64,000 nucleotides of DNA. Source: JBQTHD01 sp052390275. Its GTDB lineage: Bacteria; Actinomycetota; Acidimicrobiia; Acidimicrobiales; AC-14. Of this stretch, positions 32,312-41,265 are shown piece by piece (the first letter of the stretch is position 1; each line of letters begins with the position of its first letter). The notes below the pieces were generated by a model. The model searched no databases. It saw nothing but the letters and a program-made list of their open reading frames with translations, and had not been told where the DNA came from. The position numbers and the translations under genes are program-made. The DNA lies in NCBI GenBank assembly GCA_052390275.1, contig JBQTHD010000019.1, positions 1 through 64,000 of the forward strand, given 5' to 3'.

Positions 32312-32539
32312 ATGAAGATGTTGCAGATCCGCAACGTGCCCGATGATGTCCACCGGCGCCTGAAGGCCCGGGCCGCGATCGAGGGCAGATCCCTATCGGA
32401 AATGGCCCTGGCCGAGCTGACCAGGTCCCTGGAGCGTCCGACGCGCAGAGAACTCATCGACCGCGTCCAGTCCCGGGAGCGTGCGGTCGTCTCCCAGCCC
32501 CCATCCGAAGCTGTGCAGGCTGAACGCGATGCGCGTTGA
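32312..32539 (+). CDS. FitA-like ribbon-helix-helix antitoxin
   Basis: A 75-residue protein with the FitA/arc-type start MLQIRNVPDDVHRRLKARAA and IEGRSLSEMALAELTR, the ribbon-helix-helix DNA-binding domain. The rest should wrap the PIN toxin. Its stop TGA overlaps the TTG start of the toxin gene (TTGA). It runs opposite to the vapBC pair and probably binds the inverted repeat at 32281-32295. Confidence 0.87.
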   Translation: MKMLQIRNVPDDVHRRLKARAAIEGRSLSEMALAELTRSLERPTRRELIDRVQSRERAVVSQPPSEAVQAERDAR

Positions 32540-32940
32540 TCGTTCTTGACGCCTCCGCCACCCTCGAGTGGCTCCTCGGCTTGCCGCTCGCCGCTGAAGT
32601 GGCAACCCGCATCGCTCCCGAGAATCAGACGGTTCATGCCCCTCACCTGCTCTCTGTCGAGGTTGCCCAGGTCGTCCGCCGCTACGTTGCGATCGGCGAT
32701 ATAGGTGCCAGTCGCGGTGCCGAAGCCCTCGCCGACTTGGCCGACCTCGACGTTGTCCACCACCCGCACGAGCCCCTCCTCGCCACGATCTGGCGGCTGC
32801 GGTCGAACCTCAGCGCATACGACGCGGCATATGTCGCGCTTGCCCTCGCCCTCGACGCTCCGCTCATTACGCTCGACCGACGGATTGCGGCTGCGCCGGG
32901 ACACGGCGCCTCAGTGGATCTGATCCGCCATCGCCGCTGA
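32536..32940 (+). CDS. PIN-domain toxin of FitB/VapC type
   Basis: A 134-residue PIN protein from TTG 32536. The acidic site residues are Asp5 (IVLDASATLEWLL), Glu in LLSVEVAQVV, then Asp in LSAYDAAYVALA and TLDRRIA. It should be an endoribonuclease neutralised by the antitoxin encoded just before. The TTG start is supported by its overlap with the upstream stop and by alignment of the first strand to other PIN domains. It differs from the toxin at 31624. Confidence 0.86.
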   Translation: MIVLDASATLEWLLGLPLAAEVATRIAPENQTVHAPHLLSVEVAQVVRRYVAIGDIGASRGAEALADLADLDVVHHPHEPLLATIWRLRSNLSAYDAAYVALALALDAPLITLDRRIAAAPGHGASVDLIRHRR

Positions 32941-33051
32941 GGTTGCCGTGGACGAAACGGAAGCAGCAAGTGGCTGGGGAGGGCGGTTCGATCGGCGGGA
33001 GCAGGGTAAGGCACCCTTGCCGGAACAAGCCTGGCACTTAGGAGAATCGAC

Positions 33052-33318
33052 ATGATCGGATTCGTGTTCTTTGGTTTGGTGGTGGGAGCGCTGGCTCGCC
33101 TGGTACTTCCCGGACGCCAGCATCTGGGCCTCGTGGCCACGCTGCTGATCGGCCTGGCCGGCTCGGTGGCCGGGGGCACGATCGCCAGCCTGCTGGGAAC
33201 CGGAGACGTGTTCGAACTGGACCTTCTGGGCACCATCGTGGCTGTCATTTCCGCCGCGATCCTGATCCTGCTGGTCGACCGAGCCACCGCAGGAAAACGG
33301 GTCCAGGGCTCCGCTTAG
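33052..33318 (+). CDS. GlsB/YeaQ/YmgE-family small membrane protein
   Basis: An 88-residue protein of three membrane helices with the family pattern VVGALARLVLPGRQ and LIGLAGSVAGG. These transglycosylase-associated-type proteins are linked to stress responses but have no defined activity. GGAG precedes the ATG at a good distance. It stands alone between the toxin-antitoxin region and the convergent pirin gene. The 94 bases after it contain a CTCGGCGTCG direct repeat and no gene. Confidence 0.87.
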   Translation: MIGFVFFGLVVGALARLVLPGRQHLGLVATLLIGLAGSVAGGTIASLLGTGDVFELDLLGTIVAVISAAILILLVDRATAGKRVQGSA

Positions 33319-33412
33319 GAACGGAGCACGCGCCTATCGTCGAGGGCTCGGCGTCGAAATCTCGGCGTCGGGAGCCGGCGAGACGACAACGCCCGAGGCC
33401 GAAACGCCGACC

Positions 33413-34363
33413 TCAGGCCGAGGTGGGGATGACCCCCATGCGGCCGGCACGGAAATCGGCGAACGCTTGGGCGAGTTCGGCCTGGGTGTTCATGACGAAG
33501 GGACCCTGCCAGGCCACCGGTTCGCCGATCGGCCGGCCCCCGAGGACCAGTATTTCGAGCGGTTCACGCCCGGGCGCCGGCGGCGCGGCGTCCACGACGA
33601 TGTAGTCGCCCGCCCCCAGAACGGCCAACTGTCCCCCGGTCAGAGACACGGCCGCATCCGATACCGATCCCACACCGGTGAGGGCGTAAACGAGGGCGTT
33701 GTGCGTCGGGTCCCACGGCAGGACCAGGCGGGCGCCGGGCTGGATCGAGGCGTGCACATAGGTAATGGGCGTATAGGTCGAGCCGGGGCCGGCCTGATCT
33801 CCCACCGCTCCGGCGATCACCCGGACGAGGGCGCCGCCGTCGGCCGAGCGGACCAGGCCGACGTCACCGGCCGCCAGGTCCTGATATCGCGGGGCCACCC
33901 ATTTCGACGCCGACGGCAGGTTCACCCATAGCTGGACGCCGTGGAACAGGCCCCCGCTGACCACCAGGTCCTCCGGCGGTGCCTCGATGTGAAGGATCCC
34001 GGCGCCGGCGGTCATCCACTGGGTGGCTCCGTTGGTGATCAGGCCCCCTCCACCGGTCGAGTCCTGATGGGCGAAGGTGCCGTCGATCAGATAGGTGACG
34101 GTCTCGAACCCTCGGTGGGGGTGCCACGGGGTGCCTTTGGGCTCCCCCGGCGCGTAGTGGATCGATCCCATCTGGTCCATGTGGATGAACGGATCCAGGT
34201 ACCGCTGATCGACGCCGGCGAAGGCCCGCTTGACCGGGAATCCCTCACCTTCGAGTCCCGACGGAGCGGTGGTCCTCTGTTGGACGGGCCGGGACACCCC
34301 CTGGGCCGGCGGATCGGCCAGCGCCGGAAGGGTCAGTACGTCTTCGACAGTTACAGCGGGCAT
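33413..34363 (-). CDS. Pirin family protein
   Basis: A 316-residue bicupin. The N-terminal cupin keeps the metal ligands in PWHPHRGFETVTYLI and GILHIEAPP; the C-terminal cupin is diverged. AGGAG stands seven bases before the ATG. Bacterial pirins include quercetinases and redox-sensing proteins; the role here is unknown. It is followed upstream on the same strand by the photolyase gene after 106 bases, so cotranscription is possible. Confidence 0.9.
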   Translation of the reverse strand: MPAVTVEDVLTLPALADPPAQGVSRPVQQRTTAPSGLEGEGFPVKRAFAGVDQRYLDPFIHMDQMGSIHYAPGEPKGTPWHPHRGFETVTYLIDGTFAHQDSTGGGGLITNGATQWMTAGAGILHIEAPPEDLVVSGGLFHGVQLWVNLPSASKWVAPRYQDLAAGDVGLVRSADGGALVRVIAGAVGDQAGPGSTYTPITYVHASIQPGARLVLPWDPTHNALVYALTGVGSVSDAAVSLTGGQLAVLGAGDYIVVDAAPPAPGREPLEILVLGGRPIGEPVAWQGPFVMNTQAELAQAFADFRAGRMGVIPTSA

Positions 34364-34469
34364 CTTGGACTCCTAGCCATTGTCTCGTCCGAGAACCTTG
34401 CATCGGTCACCCACCGGGGCGACCCCTCCGCCATCCTTGCGTTCCCGGGCCAACGCCTCCCGCCGCTGG

Positions 34470-35981
34470 CTATTCCGCCGGCGCACGGGAACCCCGGGCC
34501 TCGTGGTAGCGGCGCAGGGCCTCGTCCCTCTCGGTTCGATGATCGACCATAGGCTCGGGGTAGTCCCCGAACAAAGCACCTTGAGCGCGAGGTTGATGGA
34601 CGTCCGGTCCGGGGATATGGCGCAGTTCAGGAACCCACCGTCGGACGTAGTCGCCGTCGGGGTCGAAGCTCAGTCCCTGCCTGGTCGGGTTGAACACCCG
34701 GAAATACGGAGCCGGGTCGGTCCCGGTCCCCGCCGTCCATTGCCAGCCGTGGCTGTTGGAGGCCAGGTCCCCGTCGACGAGGGTTTTCATGAAATGCCGG
34801 GCTCCCCATTGCCAGGGCAGGTGCAGGTCCTTGATCAAGAAACTGGCGGTTACCATCCGCACCCGGTTGTGCATCCATGCCTGGCCCGCCAATTGACGCA
34901 TTCCGGCGTCCACCAGGGGGAACCCGGTGCGTCCCGCTTTCCAGACCTCTAGGCGTTCCCGGGCCGAAGCGCCGGTGTCCACTTTCATCTCCGCCAAAGC
35001 CGGGCTCCAGTTCGATCGGGCTGAATCCGGCTGGCGGTGGAGGATGTCGGCGTAGAACTCCCGCCAGCACAACTCACTGCGAAAGACCCCGGCCGAAGCC
35101 GACCGGTCCAGGCGCGCCAGCAACTGCCGGGGATGTATGCAGCCCCACCGCAGATGAGGCGACAGGCGGGAGGTCCCGGCCAGATCTGGTCTGTTGCGGT
35201 TGACGGCGTAGTCGCCGAGTCCGTCGTTCAAGAAACCAACCATCGCGACCAGGGCGGCCGCCTCCCCCGGAACCAGGGGTTCCTGGTCGGTCTGATCGCT
35301 CCCCTCCCCCGCCGCCTGTTCGTCGAAGCGCCGACTCCCGCTCCCGGATCCAGATCCTTCGGGACCGACCTCGCTGCCAGAAGGGCCGGATGCTCCTGCG
35401 TCCGACACGGGCCCCACCAGGTTGCTCAGGACCTCGGCCGCCGGCGGCTGGGACCCGATCCATCGGACACCGGTCGGCGGGTCAATGGGAAGCGACCTGT
35501 CGGCCGCCTCCCAAGCTCGACGAAAGGCACCGAAAACTCGGTATCCACCATTGGGGCCCGGCAGTGACCCCGGCTCGACCACGTAGGGCGATCCCACCTC
35601 CACAAGTTCCCGGTGGTCCCGGCCCAGGGCCCGGGCCACCCGGCGGTCGCGGGCCTGGCCGTAGGGGCCGAAATCGGCGGCGATGAAAACCCGTCCCGCC
35701 CCCAGCCGAGCCGCCACCTGGGGCACCACTTCGTCGGGTTGACCCTGGGCCACGATCAATGAACCGCCCAGACCATTTCGCAGATCGGAGTCCAATGAGG
35801 CGAGGCACCCGAGGAGGAAGCGGCGTCGGGCCGGACCCGATGGTCCCCAAAGACGAGGATCTATGACGAAGAGGGCGGCCAGTCGGCCAGATTCGGCCGC
35901 CTGGACCAGCGCTGGGTTGTCTGCCAATCGCAGGTCCCGGCGGAACCAGATCAGCGAGACCGGGGCCGAGATGCCGGTCAG
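34470..35981 (-). CDS. phr: Deoxyribodipyrimidine photolyase
   Basis: A DNA photolyase of about 500 residues: N-terminal antenna domain beginning SLIWFRRDLRLADNPALV, and a C-terminal FAD domain with LCWREFYADIL, GFPLVDAGMRQLAGQAWMHN RVRMV and WQWTAGTGTDP. It repairs UV pyrimidine dimers with light. No ATG, GTG or TTG lies in frame just before the conserved N-terminus. The CTG at 35979-35981 overlaps the upstream stop as CTGA, and an ATC lies two codons later; one of these probably starts translation through coupling. A disordered insert lies near residues 270-300. Confidence 0.88.
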   Translation of the reverse strand: MTGISAPVSLIWFRRDLRLADNPALVQAAESGRLAALFVIDPRLWGPSGPARRRFLLGCLASLDSDLRNGLGGSLIVAQGQPDEVVPQVAARLGAGRVFIAADFGPYGQARDRRVARALGRDHRELVEVGSPYVVEPGSLPGPNGGYRVFGAFRRAWEAADRSLPIDPPTGVRWIGSQPPAAEVLSNLVGPVSDAGASGPSGSEVGPEGSGSGSGSRRFDEQAAGEGSDQTDQEPLVPGEAAALVAMVGFLNDGLGDYAVNRNRPDLAGTSRLSPHLRWGCIHPRQLLARLDRSASAGVFRSELCWREFYADILHRQPDSARSNWSPALAEMKVDTGASARERLEVWKAGRTGFPLVDAGMRQLAGQAWMHNRVRMVTASFLIKDLHLPWQWGARHFMKTLVDGDLASNSHGWQWTAGTGTDPAPYFRVFNPTRQGLSFDPDGDYVRRWVPELRHIPGPDVHQPRAQGALFGDYPEPMVDHRTERDEALRRYHEARGSRAPAE

Positions 35982-36805
35982 CCGAAGCCCCGCTGGTCCT
36001 GCTTCAGGGCGGTATCCACGCTGACCGCAGCGGCCACCACCAGGCTTAGAAGGGGATCGGACAGGGGCCTGGTCATGGTCACCACGTAGTTGTCGGCGGT
36101 GGTGAACAGCGTCTTGGCCACGCCCTCCCAGGTCTTGGTTATCCGGGCCACCACCGCGCCGGCCTCGTCGGTGATGTTGAAGTTCCACGCCCGCCAGTTC
36201 TCGGCGTTGATGGCCCCTATCCGGGAATCGCCGACGTGGAGGCCGAAGTGGATCTTGCCCACCATGTTCTCCTGGCGGATCTGGCCGACCTCGGTGCCGG
36301 TGCCATCGGTGACGATGATCCGGGACTTGAACACCTTGGCCGGGCGCGTCAGGACCAGTACCGGCGTCCCGGTGGCATCGACCACCTGAAGCGTGTGGGT
36401 GAAGAACTGGTCGTAGGAGCCCAGCAGGCGCAGAGCCTTCTTGAGCATGTTCTGGCCCACTTGGCGCACCGCGCCGATCTGACGGCCGTTGCGGTCGTAG
36501 ATGGCGTATTCATTGCTGACCTCGATGAGCTTGGCCTTTTGGTTCACCACCAGGACCGGCTCGGTGAACAGGGTCCCTCCCCCGGCAGCAATGGCCTGGT
36601 CCACCCCCGCCCGTTCCACGTCCCGGCGGATCTTGTCCCCCGAGCGGGCCACCGTCGGCACGCGTTCCCCGATCACCGCATCGGTTCCCTGGCGGCCGTG
36701 CGAGGAGACGTGCTCGGTCCAGGAGGCGCCGTCGAAGTACCGAAGCTCATGGCGGCCGCCGGGATCGGGGTACCAGCCCGAGGGCGTGGACGAAGCTCCG
36801 GTCAA
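35978..36805 (-). CDS. LURP-one/phospholipid scramblase-like protein with DUF2510 start
   Basis: From a probable TTG at 36805 it has 275 residues. The N-terminal GWYPDPGGRHELRYFDGASW is a DUF2510 motif. The rest is a LURP-one-type beta barrel (TEPVLVVNQKAKLIEVSNEY, IGAVRQVGQ, VVARITKTWEG). Scramblase-like proteins of this class may be membrane-tethered, but their role in bacteria is unknown. A longer start is possible. Its stop overlaps the presumed CTG start of the photolyase. Confidence 0.78.
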   Translation of the reverse strand: MTGASSTPSGWYPDPGGRHELRYFDGASWTEHVSSHGRQGTDAVIGERVPTVARSGDKIRRDVERAGVDQAIAAGGGTLFTEPVLVVNQKAKLIEVSNEYAIYDRNGRQIGAVRQVGQNMLKKALRLLGSYDQFFTHTLQVVDATGTPVLVLTRPAKVFKSRIIVTDGTGTEVGQIRQENMVGKIHFGLHVGDSRIGAINAENWRAWNFNITDEAGAVVARITKTWEGVAKTLFTTADNYVVTMTRPLSDPLLSLVVAAAVSVDTALKQDQRGFG

Positions 36806-36895
36806 GTCCGAAAACCTACCGCCCGATTCCGATTCCCGTTGCCGGCCCAACGGACATCCATCTGGAGGTCCCGATGCAGGGGCGATACTTGGACG

Positions 36896-37195
36896 GTGGC
36901 AGCCCATCGTCGCCGACGGGCCCGACCGTGGGCCGGCGACGACCCCCGTCCGGGCGGAGCCTCGCGCTGGTGGGAGGCCCGCCAGGAGACCCACGACGAC
37001 GTAGAAGGGGTGACCATCCGGCGTATCCAGCCGGCCCAGGCCCGCAAGGTTTACCGCTGCCCTGGATGCGCTCAGGAAATCGCTGTCGGGATGGGACACC
37101 TGGTCGTGGTGCCCGATCACGACGTCGACAGCCGCCGGCACTGGCACCAGTCCTGCTGGGAGAACCGCCATCGACGTCATCCTCCTCGCCGATGA
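36896..37195 (+). CDS. Small Cys/His zinc-type protein
   Basis: The convincing part is the C-terminal 75 residues: RRIQPAQARKVYRCPGC, GMGHLVVVPDHDVDSRRHWH and SCW, a pattern typical of small actinobacterial proteins with a probable zinc site. The start is unclear: GTG 36896 is used, GTG 37009 is the next option. A strong GGAGG-ATG signal at 36874 is in another frame, which could mean a frameshift or a different short peptide. Function is unknown. Confidence 0.6.
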   Translation: MAAHRRRRARPWAGDDPRPGGASRWWEARQETHDDVEGVTIRRIQPAQARKVYRCPGCAQEIAVGMGHLVVVPDHDVDSRRHWHQSCWENRHRRHPPRR

Positions 37196-37217
37196 TCGTC
37201 CGAGTCGGACGAGGTTC

Positions 37218-38474
37218 ATGGGCGGACGTGGCCGTGCTCAGCCCGTGACGGTGAGCATCGGCCTGCCTGGTGAGATCCGGGCCCGCTACCGCTTCGCTCC
37301 GGCCGCCCTCGCCGATCAACTGGCGGAACAGGTCTGCACCGCCATGCCCGGCGGGCCGGCCTGGGCCCGAGGCCGAGTCGTTTCCGTCACCCCGGCCGAG
37401 GCCAGTCACCTGCACCCCTGGCAGGCCGGAGCGGAGGCAGCAGGTTCGCAGGCGGTGGAGGCGGAGGCAGCGGCTTCGCAGGGGGCAGGGGCGGAGGATG
37501 TTGCCACTGTCGAGATCGTCGTTCCGTCTGCCCTTTACGGCCGAAACCTGACCACGTTGGCCGCCGCTCTGGTTGCCGGCGAGGCCCACGAACGGAGCGA
37601 CTTCACCTGGTGCCGACTCGTCAACCTGGCGCTGCCCCCCTCCTGGCTCCCCGGGCCCCGCTTGGGACCGACGGCGGGCGACCAGGTCGGGGTCATCGTC
37701 AAACCCAGCCTGGGTCTGAGCCCCGCCCAGGTGGCAGACGTGGTGGCGGCGGCCGTATCCGGCGGGGCCCGCTGGATCAAGGAGGACGAACTGCTGGGCG
37801 ACCCGGACTACTGCCCGCTGCGGGTCCGCCTGTCCCGGGTCGTTCCCCACCTGGTTCCGGGCACCCGATACTTCGCGAACGTGAGCGGTAGCGCTGAGGG
37901 ACTGATGGAACGGGCCCGGGCTGCTGTTGGAACCGGGGCCACCGGGTTGATGGTCAATGCCGCCCAGGGTTGCGACAGCGTCCGAGCGCTGGCCGCCGCC
38001 CGCCTTGGGGTCCCCATCCTGGCCCATCGGGCCGGGGCCGGCCTGTGGTGTCGGGGCCGGCGGTACGGGGCTTCTCCTTCAGTTCTGGCCGGCCTCCTCC
38101 GCCTGGCCGGGGCCGACGCTGTGATCGTCGGGGCCTTCGGCGGCAAGTTGTTCGACACTTCAGACGAAGTCCGCGCCGCGGTGGATGCGCTGCGGTCCCC
38201 ACTCGACGGCGTTGCCGCCTCGGCCCCGGTCCTCGGTGGCGGTCTGGGTCCAAGCGACGTGGCTGGCCAGGTGGCCCAGGCCGGGCCTGGCGGTCTGGTT
38301 GTACTCCTCGGGTCTCGGGCCTACTCACACCGTCTGGGACTGGAGGCCGCGGTGGCCGAAGCCGTCGCCAGCATGACGCCCCAACCCGACACCTTGTCGA
38401 CCATCGACCAAACGGAGACCGGCAGTGACATGGGGATCGAAGACGGCGGGTGGCATGACCGTGAGCCGGCATGA
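37218..38474 (+). CDS. RuBisCO-like protein (MtnW/DK-MTP-1-P enolase type)
   Basis: A 418-residue RuBisCO-fold protein. Visible active-site segments are GVIVKPSLGLSP, WIKEDELLGDP (carbamylatable Lys with Asp and Glu), ILAHRAG, VIVGAFGGKLF and GGGLGPSDVAGQV. The loop 6 Lys region of true RuBisCO is not recognisable. In methionine salvage such proteins enolise 2,3-diketo-5-methylthiopentyl-1-phosphate. The next gene is mtnA, which supports this role. Residues about 72-94 are a low-complexity Ala/Glu/Gln insert. The stop lies inside a 16-base tandem repeat array. Confidence 0.8.
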   Translation: MGGRGRAQPVTVSIGLPGEIRARYRFAPAALADQLAEQVCTAMPGGPAWARGRVVSVTPAEASHLHPWQAGAEAAGSQAVEAEAAASQGAGAEDVATVEIVVPSALYGRNLTTLAAALVAGEAHERSDFTWCRLVNLALPPSWLPGPRLGPTAGDQVGVIVKPSLGLSPAQVADVVAAAVSGGARWIKEDELLGDPDYCPLRVRLSRVVPHLVPGTRYFANVSGSAEGLMERARAAVGTGATGLMVNAAQGCDSVRALAAARLGVPILAHRAGAGLWCRGRRYGASPSVLAGLLRLAGADAVIVGAFGGKLFDTSDEVRAAVDALRSPLDGVAASAPVLGGGLGPSDVAGQVAQAGPGGLVVLLGSRAYSHRLGLEAAVAEAVASMTPQPDTLSTIDQTETGSDMGIEDGGWHDREPA

Positions 38475-38532
38475 CCGTGAGCCGGCATGACCGTGAGCAG
38501 GCATGACCGTGAGCAGGCATGACCGTGAGCAG
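38453..38532. repeat. Five 16-base tandem repeats across RuBisCO-like stop and mtnA leader
   Basis: Five units of GCATGACCGTGAGCCG or GCATGACCGTGAGCAG run without gaps from 38453 to 38532. The period is not a multiple of three. The array contains the stop of the RuBisCO-like gene (38472-38474) and ends three bases before the mtnA ATG. Each unit holds an ATGA overlap, so successive units offer start and stop signals in rotating frames. Confidence 0.95.
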
Positions 38533-38535
38533 GCA

Positions 38536-39594
38536 ATGACAGAGTCCGTCCCGCCTGATCCGATTCCTCCCACCATCGCCTGGGCCGGAGACCGAATCCG
38601 GATCATCGACCAGCGCAGACTCCCGGGGGAACTGGTTTTCCTGGAGGTCCACAGCGTTGAGGAGTTGTGTCACGCCATCGTGGACCTGGCCATAAGGGGG
38701 GCGCCCGCCCTGGGGGCGGCCGGGGCCATGGGGGTGGCCCTGGGTGCTGTCACCGGCGCGGACCTGGCCGAATCGGGCGAGCGGATCCGGGCAACCCGAC
38801 CCACGGCTGTGAACCTGGCCTGGGGGGTGGCCCGGGCCCTCCAATCAACTGACCCGGTGGCCACCGCGGTGGCCCTGGCCGAGGCCGACGTCGCCGCCAA
38901 CCGCCGGCTGGGAGCCTTCGGAGCCGCGCTGCTGGGCCCGCAGTCGCGGATCTACACCCATTGCAATGCCGGGGCTCTGGCCTGTGTGGGCTACGGGACC
39001 GCCCTGGGCGTGATTCGATCCGCCCAGGAGGCCGGTTTGGCGCCGCGCGTATGGGTGGGCGAGACGCGACCTGTCCTCCAGGGGGCACGCCTGACGGCAT
39101 GGGAACTTGGACGCCTGGGAATCCCGTCAACGTTGGTCGCTGACGTCATGGCCGGATCTCTGATGGCTGCCGGTGAGGTGGACGCGGTGGTCGTGGGGGC
39201 TGACCGGATCGCGGCCAACGCCGACGTCGCAAACAAGATCGGTACCTACGGGTTGGCCGTGCTGGCCCATCATCATCAGGTGCCCTTCTACGTGGCAGCA
39301 CCGCTGGCCACGGTGGATCCTTCCTGTGCCGCAGGCCGTGACATTCCCATCGAGCGCCGATCGGAGGATGAAGTGACCCGGATTGGGGGCCATCTCATCG
39401 CGCCGCCGGGGATGGACACCGACAACAGGGCCTTCGACGTGACGCCGGCTTCCCTGGTGACTGCCATCATCACAGAAGCCGGCGTGGTCGATGCGCCGAT
39501 GGCCTCGGGTTTGGCGGCCCTACTTCGTCAATCTAAAGCGACGTCCGACCAGGGGACCACGTCGACCGCGCAGCCGAACCTATCGTCAACCTGA
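38536..39594 (+). CDS. mtnA: S-methyl-5-thioribose-1-phosphate isomerase
   Basis: From ATG 38536 the protein has 352 residues. MtnA/eIF2B-alpha-like features are AIRGAPALGAAGAMGVALG, ILTHCNAGALA-type YTHCNAGALACVGYGTALG with the catalytic Cys, VWVGETRPVLQGARLTAWEL, and VVVGADRIAANADVANKIGT with the catalytic Asp. It isomerises methylthioribose-1-phosphate to the ribulose form. With the RuBisCO-like gene it makes up two steps of methionine salvage. Its end overlaps the convergent gcvPB by nine bases. Confidence 0.92.
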   Translation: MTESVPPDPIPPTIAWAGDRIRIIDQRRLPGELVFLEVHSVEELCHAIVDLAIRGAPALGAAGAMGVALGAVTGADLAESGERIRATRPTAVNLAWGVARALQSTDPVATAVALAEADVAANRRLGAFGAALLGPQSRIYTHCNAGALACVGYGTALGVIRSAQEAGLAPRVWVGETRPVLQGARLTAWELGRLGIPSTLVADVMAGSLMAAGEVDAVVVGADRIAANADVANKIGTYGLAVLAHHHQVPFYVAAPLATVDPSCAAGRDIPIERRSEDEVTRIGGHLIAPPGMDTDNRAFDVTPASLVTAIITEAGVVDAPMASGLAALLRQSKATSDQGTTSTAQPNLSST

Positions 39595-41265
39595 CGCAAC
39601 GTCCCAGATCGGGATCAATCGCCGAGCGGCGGTCGTCTCGTCAACTCGGGTTACCGGGGTGTTGAAGGGTGCCACAGGACCAGGGAGTCCTGACCGGATC
39701 GCCACGGCCGGTTCCGCAGATTCGGGATCGAAGTCCCAACACCGCTGGACCGCCCGCTCCAGTGCCTGGGCCAGGGCCTCCAGGGTCTGGGGACTCTCGG
39801 TCTCGGTTGGCTCGATCATCAGCGCCTCGGGTACCACCAGGGGAAAGTTGACGGTGGGAGCGTGGAATCCCTCGTCGAGGAGGTGCTTGGCAACGTCGAT
39901 TGCCCGCAGGCCGTTGTGGCGCCTGAGGCTCTCCATCGTCAGAACGAACTCGTGCATGCAGGCCCGGTCGTGAACCACCTCGAAGCTGTTGCGCAGGCGC
40001 CAACGCAGCCAGTTGGCGTTCAACACCGAAACCTGCGCCACCTGCCGCAGGCCGTCGCCACCCAGGGCCTCGATGTAGGCCCAAGCGCGGACCAGGGCCA
40101 GGGCGTTCCCATGCCAGGAATGCACCGGACCTATGGAACGCGCCGGCCATTCCCAGTGGTAGCCGCCCACCGCGTCGCCTACCGATCCGTGGCCCGAAGC
40201 CCCATTACCTGAACGGACAGGGCGGGGACCGGGAAGGTAGGGCGCCAACCTCTCGGTGACCGCGACCGGCCCCGCACCGGGCCCTCCGCCCCCATGGGGA
40301 ACGGCGAAGGTCTTGTGCAGGTTCGAGTGGACGATGTCGAAGCCCATGTCCCCCGGCCGGGTCACTCCAAGGATGGCGTTGAGGTTGGCCCCGTCGTAAT
40401 AGAGCAGCCCGCCGGCCCGGTGAACGGCGGCGGATATGGCCAGGATCGACTCCTCGAACAGCCCCAGTGTGTTGGGGTTGGTCAACATGATCCCCGCCAC
40501 GTCGTCGTCGAGCCGGGCCTCGAGGGCGTCGAGGTCCACGCAGCCGCCCGCATCGGAGGGAACCTGCGTCACCTGGTAGCCGCCCAGGACCACGGAGGCG
40601 GGATTGGTGCCATGGGCGGAGTCAGGGATCAGCACCCGGCGGCGCCGGTGGCCCTCGCCCTGATCGGCGTGCCAAGCCCTCATCATCAACAGACCCGTCA
40701 GTTCCCCAGCCGCCCCGGCCGGCGGGGCCAGGGTGGCGGCGTACATGCCCGTGACCGTGCATATCGCCCGCTCCAACTCATCCATCAACGCCATCCACCC
40801 TTGGGTGAGGCGGGCCGGCGCCGCCGGGTGCACCCCGGTGAATCCAACGAGGCCAGCGGCCTGATCGGCCAACTTCGGGTTGTACTTCATCGTGCACGAA
40901 CCCAGCGGATAGGCCCCCAGATCGACCGAGTACTGCCGGTGGGCCAGCCGGGTGAAGTGGGCCACCAGGTCCCGTTCGGACAACTCCACCAGATCCACGG
41001 GCTGCGCCCGCAGCAGCCGGCCTGGGATACCCCATTCATCACCGTCGGGGAGAGACTCCAGCCCGGTCCGACGAAACGAGGCGCTGCGCCGGCCTGGGGA
41101 AGAAAGCTCGAAGATGGTCGGCTCGGCCTCCCGACCCATCATGGGAACACTGGAGGCCCGCCCCCCCGGTGCCGGCCGAATCGCCGGTGGTGGCGGTGGG
41201 GCCGGTGCTGGCGGCAATGCCGGCCCCGGCCCCGGCCCCGGCCCCGGCCCCGGCCCCGGGATCAT
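39586..41265 (-). CDS. gcvPB: Glycine dehydrogenase (decarboxylating) subunit 2
   Basis: A 559-residue P-protein half with the PLP lysine in SNLHKTFAVPHGGGGPGAG, plus YPLGSCTMKYNP and IPDSAHGTNPASV. It decarboxylates glycine and passes the aminomethyl group to lipoyl-GcvH together with GcvPA. The first 40 residues are a Pro/Gly/Ala tract from a (GGCCCC)n run at about 41219-41260. The annotated ATG overlaps the gcvPA stop by four bases; ATGs at 41142 or 41139 would start directly at the conserved part and are real alternatives. Confidence 0.93.
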   Translation of the reverse strand: MIPGPGPGPGPGPGPALPPAPAPPPPPAIRPAPGGRASSVPMMGREAEPTIFELSSPGRRSASFRRTGLESLPDGDEWGIPGRLLRAQPVDLVELSERDLVAHFTRLAHRQYSVDLGAYPLGSCTMKYNPKLADQAAGLVGFTGVHPAAPARLTQGWMALMDELERAICTVTGMYAATLAPPAGAAGELTGLLMMRAWHADQGEGHRRRRVLIPDSAHGTNPASVVLGGYQVTQVPSDAGGCVDLDALEARLDDDVAGIMLTNPNTLGLFEESILAISAAVHRAGGLLYYDGANLNAILGVTRPGDMGFDIVHSNLHKTFAVPHGGGGPGAGPVAVTERLAPYLPGPRPVRSGNGASGHGSVGDAVGGYHWEWPARSIGPVHSWHGNALALVRAWAYIEALGGDGLRQVAQVSVLNANWLRWRLRNSFEVVHDRACMHEFVLTMESLRRHNGLRAIDVAKHLLDEGFHAPTVNFPLVVPEALMIEPTETESPQTLEALAQALERAVQRCWDFDPESAEPAVAIRSGLPGPVAPFNTPVTRVDETTAARRLIPIWDVASG

